From: CAYRNC01 sp964425645
GTDB taxonomy: Bacteria > Bacillota > Clostridia > Peptostreptococcales > Anaerovoracaceae
Reading direction: 5' to 3'
NCBI GenBank assembly: GCA_964425645.1
Contig: CAYRNC010000026.1
Location: 1-19,230, forward strand
Length of the DNA stretch: 19,230 nt
Shown here: positions 14,524-19,230 of the stretch, piece by piece
How positions within the stretch are numbered: the stretch's first letter is position 1
Layout: the number at the start of each line of letters is the position of its first letter
Program-made: the position numbers and the translations under genes
Notes under the pieces: model-generated
The model's database searches: none
What the model saw: the letters and a program-made list of their open reading frames with translations, nothing else
Told to the model about the DNA's origin: nothing

Positions 14524-14694
14524 TTACTTTTTTATCAAGTTATTAAGGGAAATCACAGAATTGACCAAAGCCGTAGCTGCCTTGATTATGCTCTGGTTTC
14601 CTTTAATCGCCTGGGACAGCAGGGAGGTCGCCTCAGAAAGTTCACCAACAATTTTTTGTGCTTCTTCTACCCCCACTAATACCATCTTTATCAA
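14524..14694 (-). CDS. Small helical protein, possibly the C-terminal part of a split gene
   Basis: A 56-residue frame starting at TTG 14694, with GGAGG about 11 bases upstream inside the preceding gene. The sequence (IVGELSEATSLLSQAIKGNQSIIKAATALVNSVISLNNLIKK) is amphipathic and helical and lacks a membrane segment. It is in the same reading frame as the small membrane protein upstream, separated only by a TAA and one ATT codon. Together the two would give a roughly 104-residue protein with an N-terminal membrane anchor and a helical tail, similar in plan to DUF948-type membrane-anchored proteins of Bacillota. It may be a separate coupled gene, a readthrough extension, or the remnant of a nonsense mutation. 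The family assignment is tentative. Confidence 0.5.
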   Translation of the reverse strand: MIKMVLVGVEEAQKIVGELSEATSLLSQAIKGNQSIIKAATALVNSVISLNNLIKK

Positions 14695-14697
14695 AAT

Positions 14698-14841
14698 TTA
14701 CACTTCCTCCATTATTCTATTAACTATTTTTACGGCGGGAATAAGATTTTTCACCAGTTGAATGCAGTAGAAAATTAAAATTACAAGACCTATACCGATT
14801 ATGATAAGCCCGGCATCCCCAAGCGTGATTGTCGTATTCAT
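14698..14841 (-). CDS. Small membrane protein (47 aa), possibly the N-terminal part of a split gene
   Basis: A 47-residue protein with one transmembrane helix at about 11-29 (GLIIIGIGLVILIFYCI) followed by an amphipathic tail VKNLIPAVKIVNRIMEEV. AGGAGG lies eight bases before ATG 14841, and a plausible promoter sits just upstream, so this start is well supported. The TAA at 14698-14700 ends it, but the frame continues open for another 57 codons. The plan (N-terminal anchor, then helical segment) is like DUF948-type proteins. It is transcribed divergently from spmA. Whether the stop is native cannot be told from one sequence. Confidence 0.65.
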   Translation of the reverse strand: MNTTITLGDAGLIIIGIGLVILIFYCIQLVKNLIPAVKIVNRIMEEV

Positions 14842-14861
14842 AGCATACACCTCCTCAATCC

Positions 14862-14890
14862 ATTATGAGGGAAGACTTCCATGTTTTCAA
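14862..14890 (-). promoter_or_regulatory. Promoter of the small membrane protein locus
   Basis: TTGAAA (14885-14890) and CATAAT (14862-14867) are separated by 17 bases on the minus strand. The predicted start near 14855 would leave only a very short leader beginning at the AGGAGG, so the call is tentative. Confidence 0.4.
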
Positions 14891-14917
14891 CATTATTTTG
14901 CTGTTTTGGCATATATT
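14890..14917 (+). promoter_or_regulatory. Sigma-E-like promoter of spmAB
   Basis: ACATTAT (14890-14896), a 13-base spacer and CATATATT (14910-14917) resemble a sigma-E promoter (-10 like CATACAAT). spmAB is transcribed by sigma-E in Bacillus subtilis. The same -35-like ACATTAT occurs in the spoIID promoter. No sigma-A promoter is evident here. Confidence 0.45.
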
Positions 14918-14947
14918 CTTTCAGGGGACCTTTTAGGAGGCAATAAA

Positions 14948-15523
14948 ATGATGAATTACATCTGGGGCTTAATGTTGATTTTTGGCATTGCTTTTGCAGC
15001 TGCCCATGGGGAATTGGCTGCTTTCAGCGATGGGATGATGGCAAGCTGCACAAAAGCTATTTATTTTGTAATAGGGCTTGCAGGCATTATGGCTGTTTGG
15101 TCAGGTCTTATGAATATAGCAAAGGAATCGGGTTTGATGGACGCATTTGCAAATCTGGTAAAGCCGTTGCTGCGGTACTTGTTTCCAAATGAAAAGAATC
15201 AGGAGACGATGGCGGTAATGCTTATGAGTTTTACAGCTAATATCTTTGGTGCAGGCAACAGTGCGACAGTCTTTTCCATTAGAACCATGGAGAAGCTTGA
15301 TATTGAAAATGGAGGACGTTCTTCGGCAAGCAATACAATGTGCATGTTCATGGCGGTTAATATGTCCATGCTGCAACTTGTACCGATTACGATAATAAAG
15401 ATCCGCAGCGATGCGGGATCTTTGGACCCGGGAAGCATTATTCTCCCCTCGATAATTGCAGGCATCATTTCTATGATCGTATCAATTTTTGTTTGCAAGG
15501 TATATGAAAGGAAAAGGATTTAG
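14948..15523 (+). CDS. spmA: Spore maturation protein A
   Basis: A 191-residue integral membrane protein with about five hydrophobic segments. Family features include the N-terminal MMNYIWGLMLIFGIAFAAAHGEL, FVIGLAGIMAVWSGLMNIAKESGLM, the FTANIFGAGNSATVFSIRTME segment and the central GAGNSAT motif. In Bacillus, SpmA and SpmB are needed for proper dehydration of the spore core and affect heat resistance; the domain also resembles nucleoside-transporter gate domains. ATG 14948 has AGGAGG seven bases upstream; the frame remains open further upstream but without support. It is expressed in the mother cell if the sigma-E-like promoter is right. The stop overlaps the spmB start by one base, showing tight coupling. 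Confidence 0.95.
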   Translation: MMNYIWGLMLIFGIAFAAAHGELAAFSDGMMASCTKAIYFVIGLAGIMAVWSGLMNIAKESGLMDAFANLVKPLLRYLFPNEKNQETMAVMLMSFTANIFGAGNSATVFSIRTMEKLDIENGGRSSASNTMCMFMAVNMSMLQLVPITIIKIRSDAGSLDPGSIILPSIIAGIISMIVSIFVCKVYERKRI

Positions 15524-16050
15524 TGACTACAGCTCTGAGTACGCTTTCTCTTTTTTTTATTCCTGTCATGTTTACGCTTATTTTGGCCCATGGTTTCTTT
15601 AAGCGGGAACCTGTTTATGATCATTTCATTGACGGGGCAAAAGACGGTATAAGGACCGCATTTGATATTCTTCCTTACATAGTGGCAATTTTCATCGGAA
15701 TTGAATCCCTTGTCAGTTCAGGCGTTATGGATTTTTTAGAAGGGGCACTAGGTCCATTTTTTCACATGTTCGGGATTCCGGAGGAGCTTATTCCTTTGAT
15801 ACTGCTTCGCCCTGTATCGGGAAGCGGCTCATTGGCGCTGGTGGAAAAAATGGTTACTCGATACGGCGCGGATTCCTTTATAGGGAAGGCTGCCTCGGTA
15901 ATGACGGGAAGCTGCGAGACTGTTTTCTATGTAATAGCCGTTTATTTTGGAGTTACTAAAGTAAAAAAAATACGCCATACCCTAGTTGCCGGTATGGCCG
16001 GTTACGTGGCAGGTGTTGCCGCTTCTGTTTATCTGTCACGCTTTTTTTAA
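15523..16050 (+). CDS. spmB: Spore maturation protein B
   Basis: A 175-residue membrane protein, partner of SpmA, close to the Bacillus length of 178. Conserved stretches are the N-terminal LSLFFIPVMFTLILAHG, VYDHFIDGAKDGIRTAFDILPYIVAIFIGIE, LRPVSGSGSLALVEKM and MTGSCETVFYVIAVYFG. It starts at GTG 15523, whose first base is the last base of the spmA stop; GGAAAAGGA lies just before. The stop codon shares the palindrome TTAA (16047-16050) with the stop of convergent murA, so the genes overlap by four bases and there is no terminator between them. Function: spore core dehydration with SpmA. Confidence 0.95.
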   Translation: MTTALSTLSLFFIPVMFTLILAHGFFKREPVYDHFIDGAKDGIRTAFDILPYIVAIFIGIESLVSSGVMDFLEGALGPFFHMFGIPEELIPLILLRPVSGSGSLALVEKMVTRYGADSFIGKAASVMTGSCETVFYVIAVYFGVTKVKKIRHTLVAGMAGYVAGVAASVYLSRFF

Positions 16051-17312
16051 CTGTCAATGCGAATTATTTTAGCCCCAAGGCCGGAAAATTTCTCGACAAA
16101 GCCAGTGTATCCTCTTTCTAAATGGTAGATTTCAGATATTTCCGTCGCCCCCTCAGCCATCAGGCTTGCCAGAACCATAGCAGCACCGGCACGAAGATCT
16201 GTGCATATGACCTGTGCCCCCTGGAGAGGCCGATTTCCTTGAATAATTGCACTTCGACCTTCAATTTTGATGTCTGCTCCCATGCGATTGAGTTCCCCTA
16301 CGTGCATATATCGATTTTCAAATACAGTTTCAACCACGATACTGGGGCCTTCTACCGTAGTTAATAAAGCCATAAACTGGGGTTGCATATCTGTCGGAAA
16401 ACCTGGATAGGGCATAGTTTTGATGTCGGTGGAACTTAGTTTGTTTATATCGCCTCTAACTCGTATCCCCTCATCGCTGTCTTCAATAACGACACCGCAT
16501 TCCATAAGTTTTGCTATTACGGGTTTTACATGATCCGGCACAACGTTTTTCAAAAAAATATTCCCTCTTGTAATAGCTGCTGCAACCATAAAAGTTCCGG
16601 TTTCGATCCTGTCGGGGATAACAGCATGCTTTGCACCGTGAAGGTGAGGTACACCCTCTATGCGTATAGTGTCGGTTCCCGCACCCTTAACCTTTGCCCC
16701 CATTTTGTTAAGAAAGTTTGCCAGATCCACGATTTCCGGTTCTTCTGCAGCATTTTCAATCGTAGTGATGCCTTCGGCCAAAGAGGCCAGCATTATTATG
16801 TTTTCGGTTGCCCCTACGCTGGGGAAATCCAGATAAACTTTACCGCCGATAAGTTTAGCCGCCTTGGCTTCTACGTAGCCGTGACCCTGTTCTATGTCTG
16901 CCCCAAGGGCTTGAAATCCTTTAAGATGTAAATCTATAGGTCTTGCCCCTATTGCACAGCCCCCCGGCAAAGCGATTCTGGCGCGGCCTGTCTTTGCAAG
17001 AAGAGGGCCCATAGTTAATATGGACGCCCGCATGCGTTGTACCAGCTCGTACGGGGCCTGTTTTTCAACAATTCGGTCAGTTCGGATCAGGATTTTCCCG
17101 TTATTGTTATCTTCACCGGAAATCTCAGAGCCGATGCTTGTAAGCAGCTTACACATTACGTCTACATCTTTTAGAGCAGGTACATCCAGTATTTCGCATT
17201 CTCCCTCTGCCAGAAGAGAGGCTGCCATGATAGGGAGCACAGCGTTTTTTGAGCCGCTGATTTCTACTTCCCCCTCCAATGGTCCGGATTTTTCAACAAT
17301 ATATTTTCGCAA
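16047..17312 (-). CDS. murA: UDP-N-acetylglucosamine 1-carboxyvinyltransferase
   Basis: Enolpyruvyl transferase of 421 residues, the first committed step of peptidoglycan synthesis (adds enolpyruvate from PEP to UDP-GlcNAc). Lys22 and Asn23 (GSKNAVLP), Arg95 and the fosfomycin-target Cys119 in PGGCAIGARPIDLHL are present. The start is TTG 17312: AGGAGG lies six bases upstream and the resulting MRKYIVEKSGPLEG matches the family N-terminus. A longer ATG start at 17378 would lie within the -35 element of a strong promoter and add 22 unconserved residues. It is placed next to spoIID as in many Bacillota. A second murA copy elsewhere is common in this phylum and cannot be excluded. Confidence 0.95.
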   Translation of the reverse strand: MRKYIVEKSGPLEGEVEISGSKNAVLPIMAASLLAEGECEILDVPALKDVDVMCKLLTSIGSEISGEDNNNGKILIRTDRIVEKQAPYELVQRMRASILTMGPLLAKTGRARIALPGGCAIGARPIDLHLKGFQALGADIEQGHGYVEAKAAKLIGGKVYLDFPSVGATENIIMLASLAEGITTIENAAEEPEIVDLANFLNKMGAKVKGAGTDTIRIEGVPHLHGAKHAVIPDRIETGTFMVAAAITRGNIFLKNVVPDHVKPVIAKLMECGVVIEDSDEGIRVRGDINKLSSTDIKTMPYPGFPTDMQPQFMALLTTVEGPSIVVETVFENRYMHVGELNRMGADIKIEGRSAIIQGNRPLQGAQVICTDLRAGAAMVLASLMAEGATEISEIYHLERGYTGFVEKFSGLGAKIIRIDS

Positions 17313-17350
17313 GGCATTCCTCCTGTAGTCATCCGATTTATCCAAAAAAC

Positions 17351-17378
17351 AGTATACCATGTTTGAACCTTTTGTCAA
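17351..17378 (-). promoter_or_regulatory. Sigma-A promoter of murA
   Basis: Consensus TTGACA (17373-17378) and TATACT (17351-17356) are 16 bases apart, and TGG just before the -10 makes it an extended -10. Predicted start is near 17344, about 32 nt ahead of the TTG start codon, which supports that start choice. Confidence 0.8.
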
Positions 17379-17545
17379 AGCAGTATCAAAGTATGCCGCG
17401 GATTTTCACGGGAAAAAATAGTGAGCAGGGTGGTTATTTTAACAACTGATTCAAGATGTTTTATACTAGGTCAGATGCCAATGACGATACAGGCGTTCGG
17501 ATGGGCCGATAAATCGACGGATGTGTTAGATTTGCGGCAACGTGT

Positions 17546-18568
17546 TTATATAGATCCTACTGTTATTCCGCTGTAATAATGTGATAGGATTTCCTGATAT
17601 TTAAACCCGGCCTGAGCCATCCCGTTTGCCCCCCACTGACTCATTCCCACTCCATGCCCGAATCCTTTTGTTGTAAATACAATGCTGTTATTCCCATCAA
17701 AGGCGAATGTGAAGTTTGCCGAGCGCAATCCGAAAAGATCCCTTATATTGCGGCCGGATAAAACTGTATCGCCTACTTGAATTTGTTCAACCCTTCCCCC
17801 CTCCGTACGGCTTAATATTTTTATTGTATCGGGACTGACGGAGGAGACACCGTGTTTGGTCTTAACTTTATTGGAAAAGGAATAGAAGGATACAGAGACG
17901 GATTCATGCTGGTTAGGGGCGTCTCCCTCGTACAGGCTGTCGACGCTGCGAAGGTAAGGGAGGGCGGATACAAATACATCTTCAGAGTTTTCGGTTTTCC
18001 CGCCGCTTGAGGAATGAAAAAGCGGTTGTTCCACCAAAGATTTTTGATAATACATTACCTGTCCTTCAGTTGCTTTTACCGCCGCCAATATATCTTTCCA
18101 ACCGCTTTCCATCCATTTCCCGCCCTTTAAATCTAAAAGTTCATTTTCGCTGCGATAAACCTGGCAATGGGTGCCGTCGCAAAGAGGTGCTTTTGGGTGT
18201 TCAGCCGAATTGCCTCCCGATGCAGCCCTTTTTACTTTTGACAAGGCATAGGTTCTGGCTGCAACAGCCTGGGCTTTTAGGGCTTCTTTTTCAAAAGATG
18301 CCGGCATCTCACCTGCTACGACTCCGGCAACATAATCTTCAAGCTCCAGTGTTAAAATTTGTCCTGATTCTATACGGAAAACAGCAATATTCATATTTGT
18401 TTTGTCGGGAAGCATTCCTGACAGCCCGCTTCCTTTCCCTAAGAGCATCAAAAGAAAAGGAAGAATGATTAAAGAAAAAACCACCATGATAAACACGATG
18501 GAGAAGATTTTAATAAAATCCTTTACGGTTTTTGAAAAGAAGCGCTGCCGGCGTTTTTTGTTCTTCAT
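17546..18568 (-). CDS. spoIID: Stage II sporulation protein D (lytic transglycosylase)
   Basis: SpoIID, 340 residues, a mother-cell membrane enzyme that cleaves peptidoglycan glycan strands during engulfment, together with SpoIIM and SpoIIP. It has a basic N-terminus and one transmembrane helix (about 20-43). The catalytic region is ELEDYVAGVVAGEMPASFEKEALKAQAVAARTYAL, where Glu87 matches the catalytic glutamate. The zinc-site residues His124, Cys130, His134 and Cys135 (CDGTHC) agree with the Clostridioides-type zinc-binding form. The C-terminal GFGHGVGMSQWGANGMAQAG is the family hallmark. GGAGG lies about ten bases before ATG 18568. A sigma-E-type promoter precedes it. No clear terminator follows; the 170 bases up to the murA promoter hold no other supported gene. 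Confidence 0.96.
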   Translation of the reverse strand: MKNKKRRQRFFSKTVKDFIKIFSIVFIMVVFSLIILPFLLMLLGKGSGLSGMLPDKTNMNIAVFRIESGQILTLELEDYVAGVVAGEMPASFEKEALKAQAVAARTYALSKVKRAASGGNSAEHPKAPLCDGTHCQVYRSENELLDLKGGKWMESGWKDILAAVKATEGQVMYYQKSLVEQPLFHSSSGGKTENSEDVFVSALPYLRSVDSLYEGDAPNQHESVSVSFYSFSNKVKTKHGVSSVSPDTIKILSRTEGGRVEQIQVGDTVLSGRNIRDLFGLRSANFTFAFDGNNSIVFTTKGFGHGVGMSQWGANGMAQAGFKYQEILSHYYSGITVGSI

Positions 18569-18599
18569 TTAAAAACACCTCCGTACCATGTATCCATAC

Positions 18600-18628
18600 A
18601 TTGTATGAGGGTTGTCTCTTTATAATGT
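18600..18628 (-). promoter_or_regulatory. Sigma-E-type promoter of spoIID
   Basis: On the minus strand CATACAAT (18600-18607), which equals the sigma-E -10 consensus, stands 14 bases after ACATTAT (18622-18628), a partial match to the -35. spoIID belongs to the sigma-E regulon in Bacillus. Predicted start is near 18593, about 25 nt before the ATG. Confidence 0.6.
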
Positions 18629-18691
18629 CTGAAATCAGATACGGTTAAGGCGACAAAATATCACCTTGATTTTTCGGCTGATTTTAAATTA

Positions 18692-18700
18692 TGATATAAT
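18692..18700 (+). promoter_or_regulatory. Extended -10 promoter of uvrC
   Basis: TGATATAAT is a perfect extended -10, 22 bases before the uvrC ATG. The sequence 17 bases upstream (TTTCGG) is a poor -35. GGAGG at 18714-18718 provides the ribosome binding site. Confidence 0.55.
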
Positions 18701-18722
18701 CGAATCACCGAACGGAGGAACT

Positions 18723-19230
18723 ATGTTTGACATTAAAGAAAATCTTAAGCGGCTGCCTGATCGACCCGGGGTCTATATTCACAAGGATAAAGAAGGGCAG
18801 GTTTTATACGTCGGAAAGGCAGTTTCCTTAAAGAATCGCGTGCGCCAATATTTTCGTTCATCTAAAGGGATGGACCGGAAAATGAAAGCCCTTATTTCGC
18901 ATATCGCCGAATTTGAATACATCGTGACCGGTACGGAAATGGAGGCACTTCTTCTGGAAAATTGTCTGATAAAAAAATACATGCCCAAATACAATATCTT
19001 ACTGAGAGATGATAAAACTTTTCCATATATAAAAGTAACTTTAGAGGAACCGTGGCCAAGGCTGCTTAAGACACGAAGAATTGAAAACGATGGCGGAATG
19101 TATTTCGGTCCTTATACGGATGTGGGAGCTCTTGAACTTCTTATAAGCCTTTTATCCGGTATTTATGGCATTAAAAGGTGCGGGATAAAAAGTTTTCCTG
19201 AAGGATGGAAGCCCTGCTTGAACTACCATC
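18723..19230 (+). CDS. uvrC: Excinuclease ABC subunit C, 5' part
   Basis: The first 169 codons of uvrC, cut by the window edge; the full protein is usually about 600 residues. UvrC makes the two incisions flanking a DNA lesion in nucleotide excision repair. The N-terminal GIY-YIG nuclease domain is visible: RPGVYIHKDKEGQVLYVGKAVSLKNRVRQYF, with the catalytic Tyr and Arg, then ETEMEALLLE-like TEMEALLLENCLIKKYMPKYNILLRDDKTFPYIKV and MYFGPYTD. The last residues (WKPCLNYH) are the conserved cysteine region after that domain. The start has GGAGG five bases upstream. Confidence 0.97.
   Translation, partial: MFDIKENLKRLPDRPGVYIHKDKEGQVLYVGKAVSLKNRVRQYFRSSKGMDRKMKALISHIAEFEYIVTGTEMEALLLENCLIKKYMPKYNILLRDDKTFPYIKVTLEEPWPRLLKTRRIENDGGMYFGPYTDVGALELLISLLSGIYGIKRCGIKSFPEGWKPCLNYH

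Noticed and set aside
14868..14884. Short inverted repeat GGAAG-A-CTTCC within the promoter of the small membrane protein locus
   Set aside because: Only a 5-bp arm; too short to call as an operator without other copies.
17313..17378. Longer murA start at ATG 17378
   Set aside because: It overlaps a consensus promoter and puts AGGAGG inside the coding region; the TTG start at 17312 fits the family length.
17421..17576. A 51-codon plus-strand frame starting at GTG in the gap between murA and spoIID
   Set aside because: No good ribosome binding site and no recognisable domain; its last ten codons are antisense to the end of spoIID. Chance frame is more likely.
18595..18607. Near-palindrome CATACA-T-TGTATG at the spoIID -10 region
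   Set aside because: Its symmetry largely follows from the sigma-E -10 sequence CATACAAT, so a separate operator is not needed to explain it.

Overview
The window looks like a chromosomal segment of a low-to-moderate GC, spore-forming anaerobe of the Bacillota (class Clostridia). Supporting evidence is a set of sporulation genes (spmA, spmB, spoIID with the murA–spoIID order), an AbrB-type transition regulator, a RicT/YaaT homologue beside the DNA polymerase delta' gene, strong AGGAGG ribosome binding sites, Bacillota-style sigma-A promoters, and a Clostridium/Thermoanaerobacter-type NADP-dependent secondary alcohol dehydrogenase. The genus cannot be fixed from sequence reading alone.

Layout. 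The left edge is the 3' end of a 5S rRNA gene with its terminator, so an rRNA operon ends here (1-86). Next come a DUF5131/Gp37-like protein with a radical-SAM-like cysteine cluster, a convergent small cupin, a secondary alcohol dehydrogenase on the minus strand, and a cytidylate-kinase-like P-loop protein. A two-component system follows (3999-6938): an OmpR-type regulator and a sensor kinase broken into two overlapping frames. The succinyl-CoA synthetase pair sucC-sucD has its own extended -10 promoter and ends nose to nose with an HD-GYP protein. Then come bacterioferritin and, on the minus strand, tmk, a short transaldolase and a 40-residue membrane protein. holB-ricT are divergent from tmk. 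abrB and a small membrane-protein locus interrupted by an in-frame stop are on the minus strand. The last part holds spmA-spmB, convergent murA, spoIID, and the start of uvrC at the right edge.

How the genes work together. Most are housekeeping genes: DNA replication and repair (holB, tmk, uvrC), cell wall (murA), energy metabolism (sucCD, adh), iron storage (bfr), pentose phosphates (transaldolase) and the sporulation programme (abrB, ricT, spmAB, spoIID). spmA and spoIID both carry a sigma-E-like promoter with the same -35 hexamer-like element.

Most worth a second look: (1) the sensor kinase, whose two frames join by a -1 shift at a zero-frame T TTT TTA heptamer; (2) the small minus-strand locus at 14524-14841, where a single TAA divides one continuous reading frame; (3) a hairpin between the ricT Shine-Dalgarno sequence and its start codon that would shorten a 37-nt spacing to 9 nt; (4) an unlisted 40-aa membrane protein gene that overlaps the bfr terminator. 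I found no CRISPR array, insertion sequence, prophage or defence island. A wholly new multi-gene system is not evident.
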